Origin: Vallitaleaceae bacterium
Lineage (GTDB): Bacteria > Bacillota > Clostridia > Lachnospirales > Vallitaleaceae
Length of the DNA: 9,181 bases
Assembly (NCBI GenBank): GCA_027858555.1
Contig: JAQICP010000341.1
Coordinates: forward strand, 1-9,181
Direction of reading: 5' to 3'
Below, one piece after another: positions 1 through 7,180 of this stretch (position 1 is its first letter; every line of letters begins with the position of its first letter). A program made the position numbers and the translations under genes. A model generated the notes under the pieces. That model was not told the origin of the DNA, did no database searches, and was given only the letters and a program-made list of their open reading frames with translations.

Positions 1-590
1 TCTACTACTTCTGTTTCTTCTTCTTCTTCTGGTTCTTCTTGAGCGATTCTTGGCTCACTAATCAATAAAATAATTGTATCTAGTGATGCTGTGATATTAT
101 ATTTATCATCTTTCGCAATATCAAGATCGCCAACTTTAAAGTCATCTCCAATAACAAATTTACTAACATCGATGTCAAGATGGTCTACTAGATTTACAGG
201 TAGCGTCCTGTATTCGATTTCACTAACTAGCTCTTGAATAATAGAGCCTTGTGGTAAATCTTCTCTACCAACAATATGAATATGTGCACTTACTCGTACT
301 TCTTCACCAGCTGTTAGTTCTTGAAAATCAATATGCTCTATATTATTAGATAAAACAACATATTTAATTTCTTTTAACATAACACTATACTTTTTAGTTC
401 CAACTTTCAAATCAACTGTTGAACCTACAGATTTACTTCTGAGTAACAGAGCTGCATCACTTTCAGCAATTTGGATACTTACAGATTCTTTTAAATTCTT
501 TCCGTAAATAACTGCTGGAATAATATTTTCTCTTCTCAGTTTTTTACCAGGCTTACTCGTGTCTCTTTTTTCACATTTTAAAATTGACAT
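1..590 (-). CDS. rplY: 50S ribosomal protein L25, CTC/TL5 type (3' end cut by window edge)
   Basis: Ribosomal protein L25 binds 5S rRNA in the large subunit; the two-domain form is also called general stress protein CTC. 196 residues are visible from ATG at 590-588, with no stop before the window edge. The N-terminal L25 domain covers about residues 1-92 and includes the basic start and the PAVIYG segment at 25-30. The C-terminal TL5-type beta domain covers about 93-180 and contains GREDLPQG at 108-115. An acidic tail begins near residue 185 (EEPEEEEETEVV). Family length is about 200-220 residues, so little is missing. The start is fixed by GGAGG at 603-599, eight nt upstream. It has its own promoter at 713-686 and a leader hairpin. 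The family call rests on overall sequence pattern and is confident. Confidence 0.93.
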   Translation of the reverse strand, partial: MSILKCEKRDTSKPGKKLRRENIIPAVIYGKNLKESVSIQIAESDAALLLRSKSVGSTVDLKVGTKKYSVMLKEIKYVVLSNNIEHIDFQELTAGEEVRVSAHIHIVGREDLPQGSIIQELVSEIEYRTLPVNLVDHLDIDVSKFVIGDDFKVGDLDIAKDDKYNITASLDTIILLISEPRIAQEEPEEEEETEVV

Positions 591-616
591 ATTTTTTTCC
601 TCCATTGAATTATCAT

Positions 617-659
617 AAAAAAGACATCCCCGTTTAAGTCCGCCTATCGATTTGGATGC
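617..659 (-). promoter_or_regulatory. Terminator-like hairpin in the L25 leader
   Basis: In the untranslated leader of the L25 gene, GCATCC (659-654) can pair with GGATGT (629-624), giving 6 bp including one G-U pair. One C and then six T residues (622-617) follow on the transcript strand. The 24-nt loop is G-rich and not obviously structured. The position, about 20 nt downstream of the predicted transcript start and 27 nt before the ATG, suits an attenuator. The stem is short for a strong terminator. The pairing is visible; the regulatory role is inference. Confidence 0.35.
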
Positions 660-685
660 TTATGTATGTAGTAGTTTGTTTTACT

Positions 686-713
686 ATTGTACCATTATAA
701 CATAATATGTCAA
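686..713 (-). promoter_or_regulatory. Sigma-A type promoter for the L25 gene
   Basis: On the minus strand a perfect -35 box TTGACA lies at 713-708. A 16-nt spacer follows, then a -10 box TACAAT at 691-686 preceded by an extended TG motif (TGG). Predicted transcription start is near 679, leaving a leader of about 90 nt before the ATG at 590. The -35 box overlaps the TGA stop of the Nudix gene (712-710), so L25 can be transcribed independently of its upstream neighbour. Confidence 0.75.
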
Positions 714-1168
714 ATCGGCCTACTTTTCAGATAAGCGTTAATAACATTTATAATGGGCGGGCTTAAATTTTCAGGCATTTCATCTATATCAAAAAATCTA
801 ACCTGAAGAATCTCATCCTCATCTGCCTTTAAAATTCCTGTGAAATGTCTGCATATATACACCGTATCGATATTGTAGACTTCATCCCCATTAGGATACA
901 TATAGTAAAGTTCTTTGCCTGAAAAAACACCAAATAATTCTAAGTCTATGGCCCGAATGCCAAATTCTTCTTCAAGTTCTCGTATGGCAGCTTCTGCCAC
1001 CTGTTCTCCTAGTTCTACAGAGCCCCCTGCATAGCCCCAACAATTATTGTCACTTCTAAGTCCCAGTAGTATGCGACCTTCTGCGTCAACAACAATAACA
1101 CTTGCTCCATTTTGAAAGATTGGTCTGCTACCAACTAACCCTCTCATCATCTTCATATAATCACTCAT
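710..1168 (-). CDS. Nudix hydrolase (MutT-like)
   Basis: This is a 152-residue Nudix family protein, expected to cleave a nucleoside diphosphate linked to another group; the substrate cannot be read from sequence. The complete Nudix box (G-x5-E-x7-REUxEExGU) lies at about residues 49-71, beginning GSVELGE and ending RELEEEFGI, so the metal-binding glutamates are present. The stretch GSRPIFQNGASVIVVD at about 13-28 fits the first strand of the fold. The start chosen is ATG at 1168-1166, with GGAGGT at 1178-1173. A longer in-frame version from GTG at 1228 adds 20 residues with no ribosome binding site and would contain the likely -10 box, so it is disfavoured. The gene is on the same strand as L25 but separated by the L25 promoter. 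Family is certain, specific function unknown. Confidence 0.9.
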   Translation of the reverse strand: MSDYMKMMRGLVGSRPIFQNGASVIVVDAEGRILLGLRSDNNCWGYAGGSVELGEQVAEAAIRELEEEFGIRAIDLELFGVFSGKELYYMYPNGDEVYNIDTVYICRHFTGILKADEDEILQVRFFDIDEMPENLSPPIINVINAYLKSRPI

Positions 1169-1213
1169 AAATACCTCCACTATAATATCCTCTGGAACAA
1201 TAAGTCCTTCTAT

Positions 1214-1219
1214 ATTATA
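1214..1219 (-). promoter_or_regulatory. Possible -10 box for the Nudix gene
   Basis: A perfect TATAAT lies on the minus strand at 1219-1214, about 46 nt upstream of the chosen ATG at 1168. No good -35 box is seen 16-18 nt further up, so this is a weak call. The rest of 1229-1388 is AT-rich divergent intergenic DNA with two small dyads (1251-1265 and 1291-1308) and the promoter of the ACT-domain gene. Confidence 0.35.
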
Positions 1220-1250
1220 TAGTAACACTTTCTCTATTATGTTAGATTAA

Positions 1251-1308
1251 TAATAAAAATTATTACAATGCCATTAAATATTATGGATGCGTTCCTTATA
1301 ATAAGAAC
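1251..1308. repeat. Two short dyads in the divergent intergenic region
   Basis: TAATAA (1251-1256) and TTATTA (1260-1265) form a perfect 6-bp inverted repeat with a 3-nt centre. At 1291-1308, GTTC-TTAT pairs with ATAA-GAAC, an 8-bp dyad with one extra C (1295) in the left arm. The second dyad sits immediately before the candidate -35 box of the ACT-domain gene and could be an operator. AT-rich DNA yields such dyads by chance, so function is unproven. Confidence 0.3.
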
Positions 1309-1337
1309 TTTCCATGTGGACTAATAAGTACTATAAT
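1309..1337 (+). promoter_or_regulatory. Probable promoter of the ACT-domain gene
   Basis: TTTCCA (1309-1314) and a perfect TATAAT (1332-1337) are separated by 17 nt on the plus strand. The predicted start near 1344 gives a leader of about 45 nt before ATG 1389. A second TATAAT at 1368-1373 would place the start almost on the ribosome binding site and is less likely. Confidence 0.45.
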
Positions 1338-1388
1338 TATTGTAGATGACTACTGTTAAAACGACTTTATAATTAAAGGAAGGTTGCT

Positions 1389-1778
1389 ATGATAAAACTT
1401 ACAGTGAAGCTTTTAGAACCATTTTTTAGTATCATCAAAATAGAACCTGATGAATTGGTGCCTACATGGGTGTTTTCTCATGACTTTTATTCTATTACAA
1501 AAACAGATGATGAAATATCCATTGTAATTTCTCAAGATGTGAGCACTGAATTAGCGCGCTTTCGCATTATTGAAAGGGATTGGCGCTGTTTTAAAATACT
1601 TGGACCCCTAGATTTTTCACTAATCGGAATCTTGTCGAAACTTTCAACTATGCTGGCAGAAGCACATATCAGTATTTTCGCCATATCAACCTATGATACC
1701 GATTACATATTGGTCAAAGAATCTAATGCAGGGAAAGCTGCAGGTATCTTCTTACAACATGATATTCTAGTCATATAA
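1389..1778 (+). CDS. Small ACT-domain protein (ACT_7/COG3603-like)
   Basis: This 129-residue protein has a C-terminal ACT-type ligand-binding domain at about residues 70-112. The recognisable core is LGPLDFSLIGILSKLS followed by AEAHISIFAISTYDTDYILV, the typical pattern of the small stand-alone ACT proteins related to the regulatory part of aspartate kinases. The N-terminal 60 residues probably form a second ACT-like half. Such proteins are thought to bind small ligands, often amino acids; the ligand and partner here are unknown. There is no enzyme domain, signal peptide or membrane segment. The start is supported by AGGAAGG at 1377-1383. The gene stands alone on the plus strand, divergent from the Nudix gene and convergent with the fatty acid operon, so context gives no functional hint. 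Confidence 0.82.
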   Translation: MIKLTVKLLEPFFSIIKIEPDELVPTWVFSHDFYSITKTDDEISIVISQDVSTELARFRIIERDWRCFKILGPLDFSLIGILSKLSTMLAEAHISIFAISTYDTDYILVKESNAGKAAGIFLQHDILVI

Positions 1779-1786
1779 CTGATGGA

Positions 1787-1830
1787 AGAACAAGGTGTCC
1801 AGTACATGTTTCACGTAGTGAAATTGTTCT
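1787..1830. repeat. Nested inverted repeat between convergent genes
   Basis: An outer 7-bp repeat, AGAACAA (1787-1793) and TTGTTCT (1824-1830), encloses a perfect inner hairpin, TTTCAC (1809-1814) and GTGAAA (1818-1823) with loop GTA. The inner 3' arm abuts the outer 3' arm. The structure lies between the stops of the ACT-domain gene and accA, where a shared terminator is expected. No clear T-tract follows on either strand, so terminator function is uncertain. The remainder of 1779-1887 shows no gene. Confidence 0.4.
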
Positions 1831-1887
1831 CATAGCAAGTTCTAGGTTTTTAATGAGCACTTTCCTGCAGATCGTATCTATAGTAAA

Positions 1888-2670
1888 TTATAAAAACTTG
1901 CGATATCTAGCATATCTTTCCTCTAGCATGTCTTCTATTGGCATTGCCTTCAGTACAGATATCTCTTCTATTAAAAGGGCAGTGATATTTAGAGCTATCG
2001 CCTCAAACGACTCATGAGCACCAGCACCTGGCTCTTCTATTATTTTTTCAATAACATCTAATTCGTATAAATCTTGGGCTGTTAATTTCATAACCTCAGC
2101 CGCTTCTTTAGCTTTTGTACTATCTTTATAGAGAATACTAGCAAAACCTTCAGGACTAAGGATAGAATAGATTGCATTCTCAAGCATCCATACTCGATCT
2201 GCAACAGCTAGCGCTAGAGCACCACCACTACCACCTTCACCAATAACGATAGTTATAATTGGTACTTTTAAACTAGACATCTCCATCAGGTTACGAGCAA
2301 TGGCTTCGCCTTGTCCTCGCTCTTCTGCACCAAGTCCACAATAAGCGCCTTGGGTATCTACAAGTGTAATAATTGGACGCCCGAATTTTTCAGCCTGTTT
2401 CATCAATCTGAGTGATTTACGATAACCTTCTGGATTAGGACTGCCAAAATTACGTCTTACTTTTTCTTTAAGATTTTTACCTTTTTCCTGTGCAATGACG
2501 GTCACTGGCATACCACCTAGGGTAGCTATGCCACCTATGATAGCAGCGTCATCTTTATATAAACGATCACCATGTAATTCTACGAAATCATCAAATAAGG
2601 CTTTGATGTAATCTGATGATAATGGTCTATTCACATTTCTAGCATTTAGAACTCTATCCCATGCTTTCAT
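1888..2670 (-). CDS. accA: Acetyl-CoA carboxylase carboxyltransferase subunit alpha
   Basis: With AccD, this 260-residue subunit transfers the carboxyl group from carboxybiotin on AccB to acetyl-CoA, giving malonyl-CoA in the cytoplasm. Family marks are ELHGDR (31-36), QEKGKN (61-66), GAYCGLGAEERGQ (108-120) and the glycine-rich GEGGSGGALALA (144-155). It lacks about 60 N-terminal residues of the E. coli protein (319 aa) and starts directly at the WDRV..AR..RP segment. The form GAYCG in place of the E. coli GAYPG is a variant I believe is common in Clostridia. ATG at 2670 has a purine-rich GAGAGGTAGGG upstream. It is the last gene of the operon, 14 nt after accD. Confidence 0.96.
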   Translation of the reverse strand: MKAWDRVLNARNVNRPLSSDYIKALFDDFVELHGDRLYKDDAAIIGGIATLGGMPVTVIAQEKGKNLKEKVRRNFGSPNPEGYRKSLRLMKQAEKFGRPIITLVDTQGAYCGLGAEERGQGEAIARNLMEMSSLKVPIITIVIGEGGSGGALALAVADRVWMLENAIYSILSPEGFASILYKDSTKAKEAAEVMKLTAQDLYELDVIEKIIEEPGAGAHESFEAIALNITALLIEEISVLKAMPIEDMLEERYARYRKFL

Positions 2671-2684
2671 ATGTCCCTACCTCT

Positions 2685-3530
2685 CTAAAATCCATGCAGC
2701 ATAAGCAATTGACTCAAGGTTTCTTTAATCTCTGCTCTAGCTACTATCTTATCCACAAAACCATGTTCTTTCAAGAATTCAGCTCTTTGGAAGCCTTCTG
2801 GTAATTCCTGCTTAATCGTCTGCATAATAACCCTTGGTCCAGCAAATCCTATAAATGTACCAGGCTCTGCCAGTATGATATCACCGAGCATTGCGAAGCT
2901 TGCTGTAACACCACCGGAAGTAGGATCAGTGAGTACTGTAATATACAAACCACCCGCATCATTAAATCTGGAAAGTGCGGCTGAAGTCTTAGCCAACTGC
3001 ATAAGAGATATGATACCCTCTTGCATTCTTGCACCACCTGAAGCTGTAAATATAATCAGGGGCAATGATTCCTCGGTTGCCTTCTCAATTAGTCTCGTGA
3101 TCTTTTCACCAACTACCGCGCCCATAGAACCCATCATAAAACGGGAATCCATTACACCAAAAGCTACTTTATTGCCATCAATGGCACCAGTGCCTGTTAC
3201 AACACCTTCATTTAGATGGGTAGACTCCTTTAGTCCTTTAATCTTCTTATCGTAACCTGGAAAATCCAGCACATTTCTTGTTTGTAAGTCCTCATCCATT
3301 GGTTCAAAACTATCTTCGTCAAGTACCATGCTAATACGTGTACTAGAATCTAACCTGAAATGCTTCTCACATGATCCACATATCTTTAGATTAGAATGAA
3401 AATCTTCTTTATAGATGACTTCACCACAATTATTACATTTCACCCAAAGACCGCTTGGCACAGAAGGTGCTTCTTGTTTGCTCACAACATTCATTTTTAC
3501 GTATTTTGTTTTTTTAAATATATTAGCCAT
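2685..3530 (-). CDS. accD: Acetyl-CoA carboxylase carboxyltransferase subunit beta
   Basis: This 281-residue beta subunit pairs with AccA to form the carboxyltransferase. An N-terminal zinc ribbon is intact, with cysteines C32, C35, C51 and C54 in two CxxC pairs. The crotonase-like carboxyltransferase core follows, with SGGARMQEG (164-172), GGVTASFA (206-213) and GFAGPRVI (228-235). Length agrees with the family (E. coli 304 aa). The ATG at 3530 lies 2 nt after the accC stop, and its ribosome binding site (GAGGAAG) is inside the end of accC, so translation is probably coupled. Adjacent accD-accA is consistent with equal production of the two subunits. Confidence 0.97.
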   Translation of the reverse strand: MANIFKKTKYVKMNVVSKQEAPSVPSGLWVKCNNCGEVIYKEDFHSNLKICGSCEKHFRLDSSTRISMVLDEDSFEPMDEDLQTRNVLDFPGYDKKIKGLKESTHLNEGVVTGTGAIDGNKVAFGVMDSRFMMGSMGAVVGEKITRLIEKATEESLPLIIFTASGGARMQEGIISLMQLAKTSAALSRFNDAGGLYITVLTDPTSGGVTASFAMLGDIILAEPGTFIGFAGPRVIMQTIKQELPEGFQRAEFLKEHGFVDKIVARAEIKETLSQLLMLHGF

Positions 3531-3532
3531 AA

Positions 3533-4918
3533 TTAGTCTTCCTCATGTTTACTAGTGTTTTCACTACTGTTCTTCATATCATTTAATAGGGCTTCTATAA
3601 AACCAGTATTGTAATTACCGGATGCAAAACGTTCGTCACTTAATATATTAAAATGAAAATCTATATTGGTATCTATGCCGTCCACAATGAATTCGCCAAG
3701 GGCACTATGCATTTTTGCAAGTGCTTCATCCCGGTTTTCACCATGAACAATTAATTTCGCTAACATTGAATCGTAAGTTGGGGGTACATTATAGCCACAA
3801 TAGATGGCACTATCAATTCTAATACCTTTTCCACCTGGTGTATGCAGATTCGTAATAAGACCTGGTGAAGGTCTAAATCCTTTAGAAGGATTTTCAGCAT
3901 TGATTCGACATTCTATCGAATGACCAGTAATCTTAATATCATCTTGGGTTATGGTCAGTGGGATGCCTGCCGCTATCTCTATCTGACTTTTGATAAGATC
4001 AACACCGGTCACCATCTCAGTTATTGGATGTTCAACTTGGATGCGTGTATTCATCTCCATGAAATAAAACTTTCGGTCTTCCGTCAAGAGAAATTCAACT
4101 GTGCCGGCATTCTCATAATTAATAGCTTTAGCTGCTTTGATCGCTGCTGCACCCATCTGAGCTCTAAGTTCTGGGTCGATTGCTACTGATGGCGCTTCTT
4201 CTACCATCTTCTGATGTCTTCTTTGAACGGAACAGTCTCTTTCACCTAGATGTACCACATTACCGTAAGCATCACCTAGGATCTGAAATTCGATATGCTT
4301 TGGATCCACAATGTATTTTTCCATATATAATCGGTCATCATTAAATGAAGCTTTAGATTCAGCACTTGCCATGGCAAAGCCTGATATGACTTCTGCTTCG
4401 TTGTAAGCAACACGCATACCTTTACCACCACCACCTGATGATGCTTTTACAATCACTGGGTATCCCATGGTATTTGCTAATCTGACAGCTTCTGCTGCAT
4501 TTTTCAAGATACCTTCAGAGCCTGGTATAACAGGTACACCTGCTTCAATCATGGTTTCTCTAGCCATAGACTTATTACCCATCTTCTCAATCATTTCTGA
4601 TGTCGGTCCGATGAGTTTGATGCCTGATTGTTCACATACTTTTACAAATCTTGGGTTCTCAGAAAGAAAGCCAAAACCTGGATGTATGGCAGTAGCACCA
4701 GTGATTATAGCTGCACTAATGACTTGTTTAATATCTAAATAACTTTTTCCAGCTTGTGCTGGTCCAATACATATGGCCTCATCCGCTAATTGCGTATGCA
4801 ATGCTTCAGCATCAATAGTTGAATATACTGCAACTGTTTCAATACCTAGTTCACGACATGCACGAATGATACGAACAGCAATCTCACCACGATTGGCTAC
4901 TAATATTTTTTCAAACAT
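3533..4918 (-). CDS. accC: Acetyl-CoA carboxylase, biotin carboxylase subunit
   Basis: AccC is the ATP-dependent enzyme that carboxylates the biotin of AccB with bicarbonate. The 461-residue sequence has the N-terminal carboxylase domain (from KILVANRGEIAVR), an ATP-grasp domain with the glycine-rich loop SSGGGGKGM (160-168), and the C-terminal domain with GHSIECRINAE (332-342). Residues matching the E. coli active site are present: K116, K158, K237, E275, E288, N290, R292, E296 and R338. A polar tail of about 12 residues follows the usual end. The start is ATG at 4918 with AGGAGGG six or so nt upstream; the gap to fabZ is 14 nt. Confidence 0.98.
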   Translation of the reverse strand: MFEKILVANRGEIAVRIIRACRELGIETVAVYSTIDAEALHTQLADEAICIGPAQAGKSYLDIKQVISAAIITGATAIHPGFGFLSENPRFVKVCEQSGIKLIGPTSEMIEKMGNKSMARETMIEAGVPVIPGSEGILKNAAEAVRLANTMGYPVIVKASSGGGGKGMRVAYNEAEVISGFAMASAESKASFNDDRLYMEKYIVDPKHIEFQILGDAYGNVVHLGERDCSVQRRHQKMVEEAPSVAIDPELRAQMGAAAIKAAKAINYENAGTVEFLLTEDRKFYFMEMNTRIQVEHPITEMVTGVDLIKSQIEIAAGIPLTITQDDIKITGHSIECRINAENPSKGFRPSPGLITNLHTPGGKGIRIDSAIYCGYNVPPTYDSMLAKLIVHGENRDEALAKMHSALGEFIVDGIDTNIDFHFNILSDERFASGNYNTGFIEALLNDMKNSSENTSKHEED

Positions 4919-4932
4919 AATACCCTCCTGGT

Positions 4933-5358
4933 TTACTGAATTACAAACGTTAATTCACATTCAACAGCTACTGCGCCGTCTACTGTTGCAATACCTTTAC
5001 CTACACCTATTGGACCTCTTAGTTTAGTAATCTCAATATCATATTTTAAAACATCGCCTGGCACAACTTTTTTACGGAACTTACAACTTTTTATACCGCC
5101 GAAATAGGCAATCTTTCCTTTGTTTTCTTCTAATGATAGAATCATAACCGCACCTGTTTGTGCTAAGCCTTCAATCATTAGTACACCTGGCATGACTGGT
5201 TCTTCTGGAAAATGGCCCATAAATTGTGGCTCATTAAAACTCACATTCTTGTAAGCTGTACAACGTTCGCCTGGTATAAGATCTGTAACTTTATCAATTA
5301 GTAAAAATGGTGCTCTATGTGGAATAATTTTTTTGATTTCATTAATGTCCAATAACAT
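4933..5358 (-). CDS. fabZ: 3-hydroxyacyl-ACP dehydratase
   Basis: FabZ removes water from 3-hydroxyacyl-ACP to give trans-2-enoyl-ACP in chain elongation. The 141-residue sequence is a single hot-dog domain of normal length. The catalytic histidine is H49 in GHFPEEPVMPGVLMIEG, with the paired glutamate E63. That glutamate (rather than aspartate) marks FabZ instead of FabA, so isomerisation to unsaturated products is not expected from this enzyme. The IPHRAPFLLIDKV start is characteristic. ATG at 5358 has GGAGGG upstream. It sits between accB and accC, the usual place in many Firmicute operons. Confidence 0.97.
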   Translation of the reverse strand: MLLDINEIKKIIPHRAPFLLIDKVTDLIPGERCTAYKNVSFNEPQFMGHFPEEPVMPGVLMIEGLAQTGAVMILSLEENKGKIAYFGGIKSCKFRKKVVPGDVLKYDIEITKLRGPIGVGKGIATVDGAVAVECELTFVIQ

Positions 5359-5373
5359 ATAACCCTCCGATAG

Positions 5374-5883
5374 CTATGCTTTTCTTATTTTAAATAGTGT
5401 TTGTCCATACTCGACAGGCTCTTCATTTTTGGCAAGTATTTCAACAATTTCACCACTCACTTCTGCTTCTATTTCATTCATTAATTTCATTGCCTCAATG
5501 ATACAGATGGTTTGATCAGCTTTAACCACGTCACCGACTTTTGCAAATGCATCCGCTTCTGGACTTGAAGAAGCATAGTATGTCCCTACAATTGGTGATG
5601 TAACGATATAGATATTAGGGTCATCTACCTGCAGTGAACTAGCTGATTCGACAACTGTGGTTGTGTTTGTTGCTGGTGCCTGTGGTTGTATAGGCATTTG
5701 CGATTGCATCATTTGTGGGTACATCATTGGTGCATGTTGCTGGCCATGATTATGACTGCCACAACAACTATTTTCTGAGTCTTTACCAAGTTCAATAAGT
5801 GTATCTTTATTCTTGATTTTTATATAACTATAATCAGTATCTTTTAGCGCTTCTATGATTGATTTGATTTCTTCAATATTCAT
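5374..5883 (-). CDS. accB: Biotin carboxyl carrier protein of acetyl-CoA carboxylase
   Basis: AccB carries biotin between AccC and the AccA/AccD carboxyltransferase. The 169-residue protein has an N-terminal segment (MNIEEIKSIIEAL) for complex assembly, a flexible linker at about 36-88 and a C-terminal biotinyl domain at about 92-169. The biotin site is EAMKLMNEI, with K133 the lysine to be biotinylated. The domain also carries SPIVGTYY (96-103), the usual start of the barrel. The linker is rich in Met, Gln, Pro and His, with an unusual CCGSHNHGQQH at 40-50. ATG at 5883 follows a strong AGGAGG; the gap from the fabF stop is 28 nt. Confidence 0.97.
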   Translation of the reverse strand: MNIEEIKSIIEALKDTDYSYIKIKNKDTLIELGKDSENSCCGSHNHGQQHAPMMYPQMMQSQMPIQPQAPATNTTTVVESASSLQVDDPNIYIVTSPIVGTYYASSSPEADAFAKVGDVVKADQTICIIEAMKLMNEIEAEVSGEIVEILAKNEEPVEYGQTLFKIRKA

Positions 5884-5911
5884 GTTAGTCCTCCTATTAG
5901 AATAGTAGTAT

Positions 5912-7147
5912 CTATTTATATTTTTTGAATAGTAATGTCACATTGTGTCCACCAAATCCTAGTGAATTAGATATCGCTACATCTACAACTGCTTCTCTGC
6001 CCACATTTGGAACATAATCTAAATCACATGCCACGTCAGGTGTTTCATAACCTATAGTTGCTGGTATATAACTATCCCCAATTGCTTTGATACATACAAT
6101 AGATTCTACTGCTCCTGCCGCACCAAGTAAATGACCTACCATGGATTTCGTTGAGCTAATGGGAACCTGATATGCTTTTTCACCAAAACATAATTTGATG
6201 GCTTCTGTCTCAATTGAATCATTATATTCTGTTGATGTACCATGTGCATTAATATAAGATACATCCTCAGGTGTAAGCCCTGCGTCAGCTATTGCTCTTT
6301 TCATGGCTCTGCTACCGCCATCGCCACCAGGTGCTGGTGAAGTAATATGATAAGCATCACCTGTTGCGCCATAACCACCAACTTCTGCGTAGATTCTAGC
6401 GCCTCTTGCAAGTGCATGTTCCAATTCTTCCAGTACCAATATGCCGGCACCCTCACCCATGACAAAACCATCGCGGTTCTTATCAAAAGGTTTTGAAGCA
6501 TTCATTGGGTCCGTACTAAGTGATAGAGCTGTCAAACTTGAGAATCCTGCCACACCAAGTGGTGTAATACAGCTTTCAGAACCGCCAGCAAATATGATAT
6601 CATCTGATCCATACTGAATGGATCTATAAGCATCACCAATGGAATGACCTGCTGATGAACAAGCAGTAACAACAGATGTACAAGTGCCTTTAGCACCAAG
6701 TTCAATAGACACATTACCAGCTGCCATATTAGCAATAAACTTAGGTACCATGAGTGGTGAAACGCGACTTGGACCTCTTTCCAGTAATTTTGTATGCTCT
6801 TCTTCGATTGTACTTAAACAACCAACGCCTGAACCAATAATAACACCCATTCGTTCAAGGTCTTCTGTCTCTAAGTTTAACCCGCTATCTGCAAGGGCTT
6901 CTCTTGCTGCAATTATTGCTAGCTGAGAAAACTTTGCTAAGCGTTTGTATTCTTTTCTATCAAAATGATTTTTTGGATCATAATCTTTTAGGCTTGCAGC
7001 AACTTTTACTTCATAATCAGTCGTGTCGAATTGGTCAATCATACCGATGCCACATTTGTTCTCTTTAATCGCCTGCCATGAATCGGGAACATTATTACCA
7101 AGTGGTGTGAGTGCTCCCATGCCAGTTACAACAACTCTTCTACTCAT
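5912..7147 (-). CDS. fabF: 3-oxoacyl-ACP synthase II
   Basis: FabF condenses malonyl-ACP with acyl-ACP to lengthen the chain by two carbons. The 411-residue thiolase-fold protein has the catalytic triad of this family: C163 in TACSSAGHSIGDAYR, H302 in NAHGTST and H339 in KSMVGHLLGAAG, with K334 nearby. The glycine-rich end NSLGFGGHN is intact. E. coli FabF has the same spacing (C163, H303, H340). Presence of two active histidines separates it from FabH, which uses His-Asn. ATG at 7147 follows CAGGAGG. A perfect 7-bp stem-loop lies just upstream of that ribosome binding site (7163-7180). Confidence 0.98.
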   Translation of the reverse strand: MSRRVVVTGMGALTPLGNNVPDSWQAIKENKCGIGMIDQFDTTDYEVKVAASLKDYDPKNHFDRKEYKRLAKFSQLAIIAAREALADSGLNLETEDLERMGVIIGSGVGCLSTIEEEHTKLLERGPSRVSPLMVPKFIANMAAGNVSIELGAKGTCTSVVTACSSAGHSIGDAYRSIQYGSDDIIFAGGSESCITPLGVAGFSSLTALSLSTDPMNASKPFDKNRDGFVMGEGAGILVLEELEHALARGARIYAEVGGYGATGDAYHITSPAPGGDGGSRAMKRAIADAGLTPEDVSYINAHGTSTEYNDSIETEAIKLCFGEKAYQVPISSTKSMVGHLLGAAGAVESIVCIKAIGDSYIPATIGYETPDVACDLDYVPNVGREAVVDVAISNSLGFGGHNVTLLFKKYK

Positions 7148-7162
7148 GTTATCCTCCTGTGC

Positions 7163-7180
7163 TGTAGGAATTGTCCTACA
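7163..7180 (-). promoter_or_regulatory. Perfect stem-loop between fabG and fabF
   Basis: On the minus strand TGTAGGA (7180-7174) and TCCTACA (7169-7163) form a perfect 7-bp stem with a 4-nt loop (CAAT). It covers the fabG stop TAG (7178-7176) and ends a few nt before the fabF ribosome binding site. No T-tract follows, so it is not an intrinsic terminator. A role in mRNA stability, processing or fabF translation is inference. Confidence 0.55.

Noticed and set aside
15..40. Short TTC/TCT microsatellite
   Set aside because: It is the reverse of GAA codons for the acidic tail of L25, a normal low-complexity end rather than a separate repeat element.
1169..1228. Longer Nudix protein starting at GTG 1228
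   Set aside because: No ribosome binding site precedes it, its extra 20 residues are outside the fold, and ATG 1168 has an ideal GGAGGT upstream.
1368..1373. Second TATAAT close to the ACT-domain gene as its promoter
   Set aside because: A start about 7 nt downstream would fall on the ribosome binding site, leaving almost no leader; the box at 1332-1337 is better placed.
1807..1825. parS (ParB/Spo0J) site
   Set aside because: Only the left half matches. The two halves are pushed apart by three bases and the outer two bases of the right half differ, which should abolish ParB recognition.
2749..2757. Perfect DnaA box TTATCCACA
   Set aside because: It lies inside accD and simply encodes the VDK residues of that protein; there is no cluster of boxes or AT-rich origin region around it.
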